DNA of 64,000 nt from Chengkuizengella sediminis (GTDB lineage: Bacteria; Bacillota; Bacilli; Paenibacillales; KCTC-33759), in the NCBI RefSeq assembly GCF_010078385.1, contig NZ_SIJC01000014.1:1-64000 (forward strand), read 5' to 3'. Under the pieces are notes generated by a model, which had not been told where the DNA came from, did not search any database, and saw only the letters and a program-made list of their open reading frames with translations. Shown piece by piece: positions 30,681-40,471 of this stretch. Each line of letters starts with the position of its first letter. The first letter of the stretch is position 1. Made by a program: the position numbers and the translations under genes.

Positions 30681-30851
30681 TGTTCAAAAAGTTTATTTTT
30701 GAGCACCGAGAAGATTGTGCGAACATGCAGAAGCCGGAGCGGAGTGTAGTAATTGGTTACATGAGCACCGGACTTCAAATGTGAGTGCAATATTCGATGT
30801 CGAAATCTCTCATTAGAACTACTTCGTGATCAAAAGGGGACTTTTTGAACA
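30681..30851 (-). repeat. 171-bp terminal-inverted-repeat element, copy B, upstream of mntP
   Basis: Same 12-base inverted termini as copy A (TGTTCAAAAAGT at 30681-30692; ACTTTTTGAACA at 30840-30851) and the shared interior blocks GAGCACC, GCGGAGTGTAG, ATGAGCACCGGACTTCAAA and TACTTCGTGATC. It lacks the 60-base two-hairpin segment of copy A. The central hairpin is kept by paired changes: the stem reads TGTAG/CTACA in copy A and TGTA/TACA in copy B. The right flank (ACCTYTATA) is also shared. It lies between ywlC and mntP in the same orientation to the gene as copy A. Confidence 0.8.
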
Positions 30852-30888
30852 ACCTCTATAACAATATGCGGACATGAAGTGAAACATG

Positions 30889-31968
30889 CTATACTTGTAC
30901 CACCTGATTTCCAGATGCTTTCATCAAACGATTCATGACAGCTAGCCCCATCCCTTCTTCAGAGCAAGCTTCAGCAAATATAGTTGTTACTTTATTTTTA
31001 TCAAACATTCTTAATGCTGCGTACAAATCATGTGCAGTTTCATCTATTCGGCTTCGACTACCGTAAGTTAGAACCAGATCTGCATCATAGTCTCTTTCAC
31101 TTTCTATAAAAGTGAGTATACCTGTTTTTTCACCACGCTCTGTCGCTTCATCAATTGCTGACTGAATGGTTTGCTTCACTTTTTGTTTATTTTCTCCTTT
31201 TACAATGGTTAATGACCCATTTGGAGCATAATGTTTATATTTAATACCTGGTGAGCGGGGTATTTGTTCATGAATCGGAGATTTCTCTGAATTCTCTTTT
31301 TCATATGAAAACTCAACAGAAGGAGTAATGTCTTGCAACTGCGATTTTGTAATACTTCCTGGCCGTAAAATATAAATATGGTCTTCGTTCATTTGTATCA
31401 CAGTAGATTCTATACCAACACCTGTTGCACCTCCATCAATAAGCCCGTTAATACGTCCATCTAGATCCTCTTTCACATGTTTTGCTTCAGTTGGACTTGG
31501 TTTACCTGAGCGATTCGCACTAGGTGCTGCAATGGGACAATTTGCTTCTTCAATTAATTTCAAAGCGATAGGGTGATCTGGCATTCTAATGGCAACTGTG
31601 TCTAATCCAGCAGTTACTTTATTTGAAAGCTTAGCATCCTTTTTTAGTGGGAATATAACTGTTAAAGGTCCAGGCCAAAAACGATCCATAATCTGTTCTG
31701 CCTTGTCACTAACAGAAGCCACTAAATCTCGTAATTGTTTTTTATTTGAGATGTGCACGATTAATGGATTATCAGAGGGTCTGCCTTTAGCTTGGAATAT
31801 ATTGCTAACGGCTTCAGTAGACGTAGCATCCGCTCCTAATCCGTATACCGTTTCAGTTGGGAAAGCAATGATATTTCCCTTTTTAATTTCTGATGCAGCT
31901 TCTTGAATAACGGAAGCAGCTTCTTTTTCTTTTATTTCCTTATTTAATTTCCAATAAATTGTTTCCAT
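30889..31968 (-). CDS. ywlC: Threonylcarbamoyl-AMP synthase (Sua5/YwlC)
   Basis: Makes threonylcarbamoyl-AMP from threonine, bicarbonate and ATP for t6A37 modification of ANN-decoding tRNAs. The 359-residue protein has the YrdC domain (GNIIAFPTETVYGLGADA, KGRPSDNPLIVHI, APSANRSGKPSPT) and, after a linker starting near RSPGIKYKHYAP, the C-terminal Sua5 domain. Same neighbourhood as B. subtilis ywlC: spoIIR upstream and mntP downstream. Confidence 0.95.
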   Translation of the reverse strand: METIYWKLNKEIKEKEAASVIQEAASEIKKGNIIAFPTETVYGLGADATSTEAVSNIFQAKGRPSDNPLIVHISNKKQLRDLVASVSDKAEQIMDRFWPGPLTVIFPLKKDAKLSNKVTAGLDTVAIRMPDHPIALKLIEEANCPIAAPSANRSGKPSPTEAKHVKEDLDGRINGLIDGGATGVGIESTVIQMNEDHIYILRPGSITKSQLQDITPSVEFSYEKENSEKSPIHEQIPRSPGIKYKHYAPNGSLTIVKGENKQKVKQTIQSAIDEATERGEKTGILTFIESERDYDADLVLTYGSRSRIDETAHDLYAALRMFDKNKVTTIFAEACSEEGMGLAVMNRLMKASGNQVVQV

Positions 31969-32029
31969 GCTTTATAATGTCCTCTTATTAAGTAAATATA
32001 ATATAGAATTATACTTTGTATGTTGCCAT

Positions 32030-32680
32030 TTAAGCAAATACCTCTTTAATAGAGTTTGTAATACTTACAATTAAATCCCAAAGAAAAAACCGAGCCTCAG
32101 GTTGTTCTTTTGTTTCTGACGAACTGCTTATTTCCACTTCATCCTGATTTTTATTTACATCTTCTTGTGGTATGGCTTCCCCAGTTGTTACATCAACAAA
32201 ACATAAAGGTGGAAAAAGAACACACCACCAATTCTGACCTTGTCCTTCACCTATAATGACTCGTAACGCTTCATAATCTCCAGCAGGGTACACTTTATTA
32301 CCATACATTTTCGTAGGAAAATCAAATTGTCCTAACTCAACAGAATATGATTCTCCAAATCCGTTTTCTTTTAATACCTTCCCTACAAGTGCTTCTATTT
32401 GATTCATATGGGACAAAACCATTTCTCTTGCATCCGTAATTTGGTTGGGTTTAATCACCCAATCATTCATATAGTTTACAATTTCATTACGAATCTCCCC
32501 TTTAATCCACTGATCCCGAGGTGAATCTGAATTCGCTAAAATTCTTAGTCGAATGGACTCCTCTGGAATTGTGTTTTCAATTAAAGTTGCATGAGCCTGT
32601 TGATACTCCCAATTCATAAATAACATAATAAGGACAAAACTAAGATAAATATATGATTTCCATTTGGAGGGTTTTAACAT
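32030..32680 (-). CDS. spoIIR: Stage II sporulation protein R
   Basis: Made in the forespore under sigma-F and secreted into the intermembrane space, where it activates SpoIIGA to process pro-sigma-E in the mother cell. The 216-residue product has an N-terminal signal/anchor helix (about 9-25), the SIRLRILANSDSPRDQWIKGEIRNEI region and the EALRVIIGEGQGQNWWCVLFPPLCF block, all family hallmarks. It lies upstream of ywlC as in B. subtilis and has a good sigma-F-like promoter. Confidence 0.95.
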   Translation of the reverse strand: MLKPSKWKSYIYLSFVLIMLFMNWEYQQAHATLIENTIPEESIRLRILANSDSPRDQWIKGEIRNEIVNYMNDWVIKPNQITDAREMVLSHMNQIEALVGKVLKENGFGESYSVELGQFDFPTKMYGNKVYPAGDYEALRVIIGEGQGQNWWCVLFPPLCFVDVTTGEAIPQEDVNKNQDEVEISSSSETKEQPEARFFLWDLIVSITNSIKEVFA

Positions 32681-32714
32681 TAGAACTTCGCTCCCTTTGT
32701 ATATGATCTATCAC

Positions 32715-32744
32715 TTAGTTTGTCCATTGAAAGACAGAGTTAAA
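32715..32744 (-). promoter_or_regulatory. Predicted sigma-F promoter of spoIIR
   Basis: Minus strand: GTTTA (32740-32744), a 15-base spacer and GGACAAACTA (32715-32724). This matches the sigma-F pattern GYWTA-N15-GGNRANANTW at all but one position. The start would be about 30 bases before the spoIIR codon. Known regulation of spoIIR by sigma-F supports it. Confidence 0.6.
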
Positions 32745-32796
32745 CCTATGAATCTATGAATCTATCGATTCAATCAATTATGAATAAATTGATGCG

Positions 32797-32825
32797 TTGA
32801 CATAAATATATATATGCGATATATT
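32797..32825 (+). promoter_or_regulatory. Sigma-A promoter of the gntR gene
   Basis: TTGACA (32797-32802), exactly 17 bases, TATATT (32820-32825). Because the -10 box overlaps the upstream ATG at 32814, that ATG cannot be the translation start, which supports the ATG at 32859. Just upstream (about 32751-32790) repeated ATGAATCTAT and an ATCGAT-centred dyad could be an autoregulatory operator. Confidence 0.75.
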
Positions 32826-32858
32826 GCATATAACAGCGAAAAAGGAAGTGTTAGTTCG

Positions 32859-33545
32859 ATGCCAATACCAAAGAATTTTGCTTCTCCATCACGGATCACA
32901 GCTAAAGAAAGAGCGCTTAATCAAATTCAGAGATGGATCATAGAGGGTACACTGGAACCCGGTGAAAAAATATACGATGCTGAAATTTCTGAAGCATTAG
33001 GTATTAGCCGAACGCCTGTAAGAGAAGCCTTATTATTGCTTGAAACACAAGGACTCATTGAAATGCGTCCTGGGAAAGAAACTAAAGTAACAACAATCAC
33101 AAAAGAGGATGTTAAAAAAATATATCCCCCTTTAGCTACTTTACATGCATTAGCAGCAGAAGAAATAGCAGAATCCATATCGGTTGAAAAAATTGAAGAA
33201 CTAAAAGAAATCAATCATCAGTTTGAATTAGCCATTCAATTAAAAGAACCATATAAAGCGATGGAAACAGATGAACAATTTCATAATTTTATTATTGATC
33301 TAGCTGATAACTCATACATTACTCATTTTTGTTCTATCCTGGACCTTCATGTTCGCCGATTGAAGTATTTATTTTTAAGACAAGATATCGTGTCAAAGGA
33401 AGATTCAATCAATGAACACAGATTACTTATTGATGCCTTTCTTGAACATGATAGGGAAAAAGCATCCAACATTATGAAACAAAACTGGATAGGACCTTTA
33501 CAAAATGTTTATAAATTAATGGAACTCCAAGAACATGATGAGTAA
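32859..33545 (+). CDS. GntR/FadR-type transcriptional regulator
   Basis: N-terminal winged helix with EPGEKIYDAEISEALGISRTPVREALLLLETQGLIEM, the classic GntR pattern, followed by an all-helical FCD ligand domain (about 85-215) with the metal-site D/H residues (DEQFHNFI, LDLHVRRLKY, NEHRLLIDAF). 228 residues. It precedes an amino-acid racemase gene 52 bases downstream on the same strand and probably regulates it; the effector is unknown. This pair sits inside an otherwise leftward conserved gene block, so it is likely an insertion. Confidence 0.9.
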   Translation: MPIPKNFASPSRITAKERALNQIQRWIIEGTLEPGEKIYDAEISEALGISRTPVREALLLLETQGLIEMRPGKETKVTTITKEDVKKIYPPLATLHALAAEEIAESISVEKIEELKEINHQFELAIQLKEPYKAMETDEQFHNFIIDLADNSYITHFCSILDLHVRRLKYLFLRQDIVSKEDSINEHRLLIDAFLEHDREKASNIMKQNWIGPLQNVYKLMELQEHDE

Positions 33546-33597
33546 ATCTTACAATTTTTTATTTTGAATCAACAATTTCATTAGAGGAGGAAAATGG

Positions 33598-34290
33598 ATG
33601 AAAACGATAGGGTTACTTGGTGGTTTGAGTTGGGAATCATCTGCAATTTATTACAAACTAATTAACGAAAGAGTAAAAGAAAAACTAGGTGGTCTTCATT
33701 CTGCAAAAAGTATGATGTGTTCTGTAGATTTTCAAGTTTTTAAAGATTTGCAATATGAAGGAAAGTGGGAAGAGGCAACAACGGAACTTATCGATGCAGC
33801 TAAACAATTAGAAAGAGGTGGCGCTGATTTCCTAGTCATCTGTACGAATACGATGCACAAAATGGCACCTGAAGTTCAGGATTCCATTTCAATACCTTTA
33901 TTGCATATTGCGGACTTAACAGGTAATCAGATTAAATCGGCAGGTATAAAAAAAGTAGGATTATTAGCTACAAATTTTACAATGGAGCATGATTTTTATA
34001 AAAACAGACTATCTAATTATGACTTAGAAGTTATCGTTCCAGATGAAACGGATAGAAAAATAGTTCATGATACGATTTACAATGAACTTTGTTTAGGAAA
34101 AGTCGATGAAAACTCCAAAAAACAATACTTAGATATTATTAAGAAACTTATAAATAACGGTGCAGAAGGAATCATTCTTGGATGTACTGAGATCACTATG
34201 TTAATAAATGAAGATGATATAAACGTTCCAGTGTTTGATACGACTAAAATTCACGCGATAAAATCAGCAGATTATGCTTTGCAATCATGA
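33598..34290 (+). CDS. Aspartate/glutamate racemase family protein
   Basis: PLP-independent racemase of the RacD/YgeA group, 230 residues. The two catalytic cysteines are visible in VICTNTMHKM (about 82) and IILGCTEITMLI (about 197), with the N-terminal GLLGGLSWESSAIYYKLIN signature. Probably interconverts L- and D-aspartate (or a related acid); substrate cannot be fixed from the motifs. AGAGGAGG precedes the ATG. Paired with the upstream gntR gene. D-amino acids could serve in wall synthesis or spore biology (inference). Confidence 0.9.
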   Translation: MKTIGLLGGLSWESSAIYYKLINERVKEKLGGLHSAKSMMCSVDFQVFKDLQYEGKWEEATTELIDAAKQLERGGADFLVICTNTMHKMAPEVQDSISIPLLHIADLTGNQIKSAGIKKVGLLATNFTMEHDFYKNRLSNYDLEVIVPDETDRKIVHDTIYNELCLGKVDENSKKQYLDIIKKLINNGAEGIILGCTEITMLINEDDINVPVFDTTKIHAIKSADYALQS

Positions 34291-34394
34291 AATTCAAACC
34301 ATTAATCTAGTGGGGAATAAGCTTATCTTTGAGTTGATTACATTTTACGGACGCGGTATAGAGAATAATACTCTTTTCTGCGTTCTTTGTTTTT

Positions 34395-35282
34395 TTAATA
34401 AGGTCCGCTTGCTACCACATGCCTCCCTATACCCGCTAAATCATTTACGATATAAACTTCATTCCATTGATCCAATGACTGTAACCATTCTGCTACTTGA
34501 TTTGCTTGTCCTTGTCCAACCTCAAATCCGATGATTTTTGGATATACAGACAAATCACTTAACTGTCTAATCATTTTTTCGTAGAAATACAGTCCATCTC
34601 CGCCTCCATCCAATGCATTTGAGGGTTCATAATCCTTTACTTCTATTTGTAATTCTTTCATATCCTGTGAAGGAATGTATGGAGGATTAGAGATAAGAAC
34701 ATCAATCTTTCTTTTATTTTCAATAAGCGGACGCAGCAAGTCACCATGTACAAATTCTATCTGATCCATGACATTGTGTTTTATGGCATTTTGTTTTGCA
34801 ACCTCAATCGCCTGATCTGATATGTCGACAGCTACCAATTTCCACGAAGGATTGTGTACAGCTAAAGTGATGGGAATTATACCGCTACCTGTACCAATAT
34901 CTGCTATAACAGGTTCACTATCTGGCCATAATTGTCTACATTCTTGCATCAATTTTTCAACTAGAATTTCCGTTTCTGGTCTTGGAATTAACACCGATTG
35001 GGTAACCTTAAAGTCTAGTCCATAAAACTCTTGGCTTCCTGTAATATATTGAACAGGTTCGCCCTCTGCCTTTCTATTCAACATGTCCTTCCACTTCTGT
35101 TTTTTGTCTATTGGGAAAGGTTCGTGCCAACGCAAATAAAAGTCATTATGTTTCCATTCTAACAATGCTTCTAACATCCATCTGCAAACCTGTGAAGGTT
35201 CTTGCGTATTTTTACTATCTGTTTCCTTTAAAAAAGAAGAAGCCTCTAAAAAGGCTTCTCTAACGGACATTTGTTGACTCAT
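34395..35282 (-). CDS. prmC: Release-factor glutamine methyltransferase
   Basis: N5-methylates the glutamine of the GGQ motif in RF1 and RF2. 295 residues from the start chosen at 35282 (MSQQMSVREA), directly behind GAGGAAGG; the ATG at 35297 lies inside prfA. The SAM site VIADIGTGSGIIPI and catalytic ISNPPYIP are present. It follows prfA immediately, so enzyme and substrate are coupled. Confidence 0.95.
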   Translation of the reverse strand: MSQQMSVREAFLEASSFLKETDSKNTQEPSQVCRWMLEALLEWKHNDFYLRWHEPFPIDKKQKWKDMLNRKAEGEPVQYITGSQEFYGLDFKVTQSVLIPRPETEILVEKLMQECRQLWPDSEPVIADIGTGSGIIPITLAVHNPSWKLVAVDISDQAIEVAKQNAIKHNVMDQIEFVHGDLLRPLIENKRKIDVLISNPPYIPSQDMKELQIEVKDYEPSNALDGGGDGLYFYEKMIRQLSDLSVYPKIIGFEVGQGQANQVAEWLQSLDQWNEVYIVNDLAGIGRHVVASGPY

Positions 35283-35283
35283 A

Positions 35284-36354
35284 TTAACCTTCCTCATTTT
35301 CCATTAATTCCGCTTGTGCTTCTACAGTAAGAGCAGCAACAACCTCTTCTATTTCACCTGATAAAACTTGATCCAACTTATGCAAAGTTAAACCAATACG
35401 ATGATCTGTTACACGACTTTGAGGGAAATTATAAGTGCGAATTCTTTCACTTCGATCACCTGTTCCAACTTTGCTTTTACGCTCATCTGCATATTTCGCT
35501 TGCTCTTCTTGTTGGATTTTATCTGAAATTCTTGCTCTTAATACTTTCAAAGCCATTTCTTTATTAGAGTTTTGTGATTTACCATCCTGACAGGTTGCCA
35601 CGATGCCAGTAGGCACATGTGTAACACGCACAGCAGATTTAGTTGTATTTACGGACTGTCCACCTGCTCCACTTGAACAAAATGTATCCACTCGAATATC
35701 ATTGTCCTTAATATCTATTTCAACATCTTCCGCTTCAGGCAGCACACCTACTGTTGCTGTAGAAGTATGAATACGTCCACCAGATTCAGTCGTTGGTACT
35801 CTTTGAACACGGTGCGCACCACTTTCAAACTTCAGTTTGCTATATGCGCCTTTTCCTTTTACCATAAAAATAATTTCTTTAAATCCACCTAAATCGTTGA
35901 CATTGGCTTCAAGTATTTCTGTTTTCCATCCTTGTAAATCAGCATATCTTGAGTACATCCGATAAAGATCTCCTGCAAATAACGCAGCTTCATCGCCACC
36001 TGCTGCTCCACGAATTTCTACAATAACATTTTTATCATCGTTAGGATCTTTAGGAAGTAAAAGAATTTGAATCTTTTCCTCTAGTTCTGTTTTTCTAGTT
36101 GAAGATTCATCAAGCTCCATTTTAACTAAATCACGCATTTCATCATCTAGTTTTTCATTGAGCATGGACTTGGCTTCTTCATATTGTTCTATTACAGATT
36201 TATATTCTGTGTATGCTTCATACACTTCTTGTAAATCAGATTGTTCTTTAGACAATTCTCTTAATCTTTTCGCATCATTGGCTACGTCTGGATCACATAA
36301 TAATTCACTTAGTTTCTCATAGCGATCAGCCAAAGACTGGAGTCGATCTAGCAT
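35284..36354 (-). CDS. prfA: Peptide chain release factor 1
   Basis: Recognises UAA and UAG and hydrolyses peptidyl-tRNA. 356 residues with the PxT-type anticodon motif region ([18 protein letters not shown]) and the catalytic [15 protein letters not shown]. First of the prfA-prmC pair; in B. subtilis these continue directly to spoIIR, whereas here the gntR-racemase pair intervenes. Confidence 0.97.
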   Translation of the reverse strand: MLDRLQSLADRYEKLSELLCDPDVANDAKRLRELSKEQSDLQEVYEAYTEYKSVIEQYEEAKSMLNEKLDDEMRDLVKMELDESSTRKTELEEKIQILLLPKDPNDDKNVIVEIRGAAGGDEAALFAGDLYRMYSRYADLQGWKTEILEANVNDLGGFKEIIFMVKGKGAYSKLKFESGAHRVQRVPTTESGGRIHTSTATVGVLPEAEDVEIDIKDNDIRVDTFCSSGAGGQSVNTTKSAVRVTHVPTGIVATCQDGKSQNSNKEMALKVLRARISDKIQQEEQAKYADERKSKVGTGDRSERIRTYNFPQSRVTDHRIGLTLHKLDQVLSGEIEEVVAALTVEAQAELMENEEG

Positions 36355-36471
36355 AAATGTCCACCCCTTTTTAGCGTATTAAATATCTATTCACTTTAAC
36401 ATTAATAATGTAAAGCAACCATTTTTCTATTTATTCTAAAAATTTTATTAAATTGGGTTCATGATGTCAAC

Positions 36472-37569
36472 TTACACATTAAACCTAAAATGCATAATAT
36501 CGCCATCTTTGACAACGTACTCTTTACCTTCTAATCCTAACAAGCCTTTTTCACGAGCAGCTCCCATGGAACCACAAGCTACTAAATCATGATAAGCAAC
36601 AACCTCGGCACGAATAAAACCTCTCTCGAAATCCGTATGAATAACACCCGCTGCTTGAGGCGCTTTTGTCCCTTGACGAATGGTCCAAGCTCTTACCTCT
36701 TGTTCACCTGCTGTGAAATAAGTTTCTAACCCAAGTAATCGATACGCTGCTTTAATTAAACGATCTAACCCTGATTCCGTAATCCCAAGCTCTTCTAAGA
36801 ACATCTCTCTGTCTTCGCCTTCAAGCTCAGCAATCTCAGATTCAACCTTCGCACTGATCACTACTACTTCAGCACCTTCTTGTTCAGCCAGTTCTTTCAC
36901 TTTGATTACAAATTCATTATCTTCTTGACCTACTTCATCTTCACCTACGTTTGTTGCAAACAATACAGGTTTCATTGTTAATAAATGAAGGTCACGAATC
37001 AATAATTTCTCATCATCCGTTAATTCTATACTTCTGGCGGGTTTATCCTCATATAACACAGCTTTTACTTTCTCTAAACATTCTACTTCAGCTGCGTACT
37101 GCTTATTCCCACCTTTCATATTTTTACGTGAGCGATCGATTTTTCTTTCCACAGATTCAATGTCTGCTAAAATCAATTCCAAATTGATCGTTTCGATATC
37201 ACTGATTGGATCAATCGTTCCAGATACATGAGTGATATTTTCGTCTTGAAAACAACGAACAACATGTACAATCGCATCTACTTCACGGATGTTGGCAAGA
37301 AATTTATTTCCTAAACCTTCACCTTTACTTGCTCCTTTTACTAGTCCCGCTATATCTACAAATTCAAATGCAGTTGGAACCACCTTTTTCGGGTTAACAA
37401 GCTCTGTTAATTTGAATAACCTTTCATCAGGTACTTCCACCACACCTACGTTTGGATCGATCGTACAAAAAGGGTAATTCGCTGATTCCGCACCTGCTTG
37501 CGTAATTGCGTTAAATAGTGTCGATTTACCAACGTTAGGTAATCCAACAATTCCTGCTTTTAAAGCCAT
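36472..37569 (-). CDS. ychF: Ribosome-binding ATPase YchF/OLA1
   Basis: Obg-family P-loop protein that prefers ATP over GTP. 365 residues. G1 [16 protein letters not shown]3 [17 protein letters not shown], a coiled-coil insertion around residues 130-170, and the C-terminal TGS-like domain ([24 protein letters not shown]). The usual G4 NKXD is replaced by ATNVGED, as expected for YchF. A role in stress response and translation control is family knowledge. Confidence 0.96.
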   Translation of the reverse strand: MALKAGIVGLPNVGKSTLFNAITQAGAESANYPFCTIDPNVGVVEVPDERLFKLTELVNPKKVVPTAFEFVDIAGLVKGASKGEGLGNKFLANIREVDAIVHVVRCFQDENITHVSGTIDPISDIETINLELILADIESVERKIDRSRKNMKGGNKQYAAEVECLEKVKAVLYEDKPARSIELTDDEKLLIRDLHLLTMKPVLFATNVGEDEVGQEDNEFVIKVKELAEQEGAEVVVISAKVESEIAELEGEDREMFLEELGITESGLDRLIKAAYRLLGLETYFTAGEQEVRAWTIRQGTKAPQAAGVIHTDFERGFIRAEVVAYHDLVACGSMGAAREKGLLGLEGKEYVVKDGDIMHFRFNV

Positions 37570-37697
37570 CTATGTCAACTCCATTCAATTTATAAACAAC
37601 CCACAAAATCACTTCCACTATTATATAGTAGTCAAAGTGTATTGTCATCTTTACACAGCCCATAAAACTTAACAATATGCCAAAACATATAAAAAGA

Positions 37698-37740
37698 CAA
37701 AAAAATAGAAGATGAAGCGATTCCCTCAGTCGCTCCATCT
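37698..37740 (-). terminator. Terminator of sda
   Basis: On the minus strand GATGGAGCGA and TCGCTTCATC arms (37711-37739) followed within four bases by TTTTTTT. It lies 50 bases past the sda stop and isolates sda from ychF, which is transcribed in the same direction. Confidence 0.8.
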
Positions 37741-37789
37741 CCATCTATGGGAGATACATCCTTGCTGGTAGAACTTTCAAAAATTAAAT

Positions 37790-37930
37790 TTAAACGCACA
37801 CCTCATCATGAATATTGATATTTCTTCTTTTTATTTCTTCATACAGAAGGCAAATAAAATTCTGATCTAAATTGAATTCCTTAGCCTCTAAGAAACATTC
37901 AATTAAACGTAGATCACTTAAGTTATGCAT
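37790..37930 (-). CDS. sda: Sda sporulation checkpoint protein
   Basis: A 46-codon gene with ATG at 37930, GAAGGAGG eleven bases upstream and TAA at 37790-37792. The product starts MHNLSDLRLIECFLEAKEFN and continues with an IKRRNINI segment, closely matching B. subtilis Sda ([20 protein letters not shown], then EIKRRSLG). Sda is a helical hairpin that binds the DHp domain of sporulation kinase KinA and blocks phosphorelay entry when replication is perturbed. In B. subtilis sda is activated by DnaA. It is divergent from the ComP-like genes. I see no DnaA box in its own 270-base upstream gap, but a cluster lies 9 kb away. Confidence 0.9.
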   Translation of the reverse strand: MHNLSDLRLIECFLEAKEFNLDQNFICLLYEEIKRRNINIHDEVCV

Positions 37931-38218
37931 TGTCTTGTATTCCTCCTTCAAAGAAATAAAAATTAATAACGGTTTGTATGTGCTTCAAATTAATTCCTGT
38001 TAATGGTAATTATAAGTAAAGTAGGACGAAAATTCAGCGTAAACTTGTTTCATTAAAATGCAAACTTTGCGTTATTAACTTTCATTAACTCGTATATCCA
38101 ATATAATATGATTACAACATCTACCAGTAGATTGACTATTTAGTTTATTATTAAAGTCTATTAAATTTTTAAAAATATATTACAATGAATATTTTATATC
38201 GTTATGGAGGTTTATTAC

Positions 38219-40471
38219 ATGCCGAAAAAGCTCATCGTCATATTACTAATAAGTTTAATCTTCATAACGCAAGCTTGGTTTATTTATATTACTTTTAGTT
38301 ATCCTTTCACAGGTGTTATTTTAGAAAAAACAGAACAGAATGAGTGGGTAATTGAGAGATTTGAAAGTGAAAATGTTGATATAGGATTAAAAGTAGGAGA
38401 TATCATCGTGGAGGTGGATCACAAAAATGTCAACGATCATTTTTCTATTTATAAATTCCACGGATTGGAGCAATTTAAACAAATTTTAGTGTTACGTGAT
38501 GGTGAAACATTGGAGGTGCTTAATCATACATTCCTAAGTTTATCAACTTATGACATATTACCTCTTATTAGTTTATTTCCTTGTTTTCTATTAATCTTTC
38601 TACTTTACAAGTATACATTCCATTATGAATCTGCAAAATACTTGTCCTATCTTCTTATGGTTATTGCTATGGCATTTATTAGCACAGGTGCTTCTAGTCG
38701 TGGGGATGCAATTGGATTGATATTTGTTTATACGTTAGTTATGTGCCTACCAATATTATTTATTAATTTTTTGTCGGTTTTTTTGAAAGAGAAAACAAAT
38801 ATAATCTTATCTACAAAATATAATAAATTTTTAATATTTTTTATTTTCATCTCTATATTCCCACAACTTATTTTTTTTACTGATTCATCTGTAATATATT
38901 TCATGTACGACATCATTGGATTTTTCGTGATGTGTTATGTTTTGTTTGGTTTGTTATCTATTTTTATAATATTGACAAAACTTTACTTTATTCATCGAAA
39001 AGAGAAAACATATGCTTCTACTTTAATTAAATCAATATGGGTATCATTATTTTTATCATTTGCACCCCTTAGTATTTTTTCTTATCTTCCGTTTATAATT
39101 ACAGGAAAAGCCATCATTGAACCAATTTATACGACTTGGTTTATTCTTTTTTTTCCTTTTTCATTTTCCTATTTAATTATTACCAAACAAGTATACGATC
39201 TAAATGTCATTACACGTAGAATATTATTTATTATTTGTTTTTCACTTCTTCCCAGTACTTTCATTATTACAATAGTTATGTATTTATTCAAACCTGATTT
39301 GTCTACTCATCAACTGGCCTTAGCTCTCACTTCAACTTCTTTTATTTTATTTCTGACCTTAGCTTTAACAAGTTATATTACAAATAAATTTGAAAAATGG
39401 ATTTATCCCAAAAAACATACTTTAAAAATGAGATTAAATCGTATTGTTGAAAAGTTAGGTACAATCACTAACTTTCACGAATTTAAATCCATCATATTAC
39501 CCGAGATTATTCAATTGTATAAAGTACATGGCGCCGCTCTTATTTTAATTTATAAAAATAATTACGAATCAATCAGTGAAGGGACAATTGATGTAAAAGA
39601 AATTAAAAACTTATTAAAAACTCCAAAAAATTTAGATGAACATCCCTTCTATACTAGTTATGAAATAAATCGACATAACGAATATACAAGTTATTTAGTT
39701 TTAACCAAAAAAACAAATAATACTGTATTAGGGCTAGAGGAAAAACAATGGTTGTTTCTAATATGTTCCTACTTAAAAATATGTTTGGAGAATACTTATT
39801 ATTTACGCAAATTACGCTTTGAATTACAAGAAAAAGAAAGATTTCGAATTGCTACAGACCTACACGATTCTACAATGCAGGATTTATTCTTTTTAAAACG
39901 AAGGTTAGGGGCAGTAGTTGGTAATGAAAACACAAATACTGAAGATAAAAAAGAAATAGCTAACCTTTTAGATTATATAGATATCATCAACTTGAGTTTA
40001 AGACAAGGGTGTTTTGAATTGTATCCGTATACTATTCAGGATATGGGGTTAAATCAAGCCGTTCATAAACTTATTGATCAACTTCATTTAACCCATGATC
40101 TAGAAATTAACTTCATAGAAATCAAGGAGATAGAAAATTATAATATAGAAGAAAAACGTCAACTATTCCGCATTATACAAGAACTTCTTAATAACACCAT
40201 AAAACATGCTCAAGCTGCTAAAGTAAATATTACTTTTAAAACAAAAGAACAAATTCTTCGATTGATTTATGAAGATGATGGAATTGGTTTAGATGTTAAA
40301 CAGAGATCAAAAGATTCTACTAAACGACCTGAATCAGGTTTAGATCAAATTCGATACCGTGTCATAGATTTAAATGGTAAATTAAAAATAAAGTCCAATG
40401 TAGGTAACGGTGTTCAAATTCATATGACGTTTCCAATGGAAGAGGAACAGAAATGGGGACTATCCAGTTGA
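38219..40471 (+). CDS. comP1: ComP-like membrane histidine kinase, paralogue 1
   Basis: A 750-residue sensor kinase with ComP architecture. Order: first membrane helix (about 4-25); extracytoplasmic PDZ-like loop with LKVGDIIVEVD; about seven further helices (115-375); GAF-like cytoplasmic region with HNEYTSYLVLTKK; HisKA_3 domain with phospho-acceptor His at about 549 (ATDLHDSTMQDL); HATPase with NNTIKHAQAAKV, EDDGIGLD and a GNG box. Start at 38219 follows GGAGG by eight bases; the ATG at 38204 overlaps that site. In B. subtilis ComP senses the ComX pheromone and phosphorylates ComA. The helix between the GAF-like and HisKA_3 parts is about 25 residues shorter than in paralogue 3. The gene symbol is descriptive only. 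Confidence 0.88.
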   Translation: MPKKLIVILLISLIFITQAWFIYITFSYPFTGVILEKTEQNEWVIERFESENVDIGLKVGDIIVEVDHKNVNDHFSIYKFHGLEQFKQILVLRDGETLEVLNHTFLSLSTYDILPLISLFPCFLLIFLLYKYTFHYESAKYLSYLLMVIAMAFISTGASSRGDAIGLIFVYTLVMCLPILFINFLSVFLKEKTNIILSTKYNKFLIFFIFISIFPQLIFFTDSSVIYFMYDIIGFFVMCYVLFGLLSIFIILTKLYFIHRKEKTYASTLIKSIWVSLFLSFAPLSIFSYLPFIITGKAIIEPIYTTWFILFFPFSFSYLIITKQVYDLNVITRRILFIICFSLLPSTFIITIVMYLFKPDLSTHQLALALTSTSFILFLTLALTSYITNKFEKWIYPKKHTLKMRLNRIVEKLGTITNFHEFKSIILPEIIQLYKVHGAALILIYKNNYESISEGTIDVKEIKNLLKTPKNLDEHPFYTSYEINRHNEYTSYLVLTKKTNNTVLGLEEKQWLFLICSYLKICLENTYYLRKLRFELQEKERFRIATDLHDSTMQDLFFLKRRLGAVVGNENTNTEDKKEIANLLDYIDIINLSLRQGCFELYPYTIQDMGLNQAVHKLIDQLHLTHDLEINFIEIKEIENYNIEEKRQLFRIIQELLNNTIKHAQAAKVNITFKTKEQILRLIYEDDGIGLDVKQRSKDSTKRPESGLDQIRYRVIDLNGKLKIKSNVGNGVQIHMTFPMEEEQKWGLSS

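Noticed and set aside
30647..30790. 48-residue N-terminal extension of MntP
   Set aside because: Translated repeat element copy B; the GGGGGAG site selects the start at 30646.
37535..37744. 69-codon ORF upstream of and overlapping ychF
   Set aside because: It starts inside the sda terminator hairpin and overlaps the ychF start out of frame.
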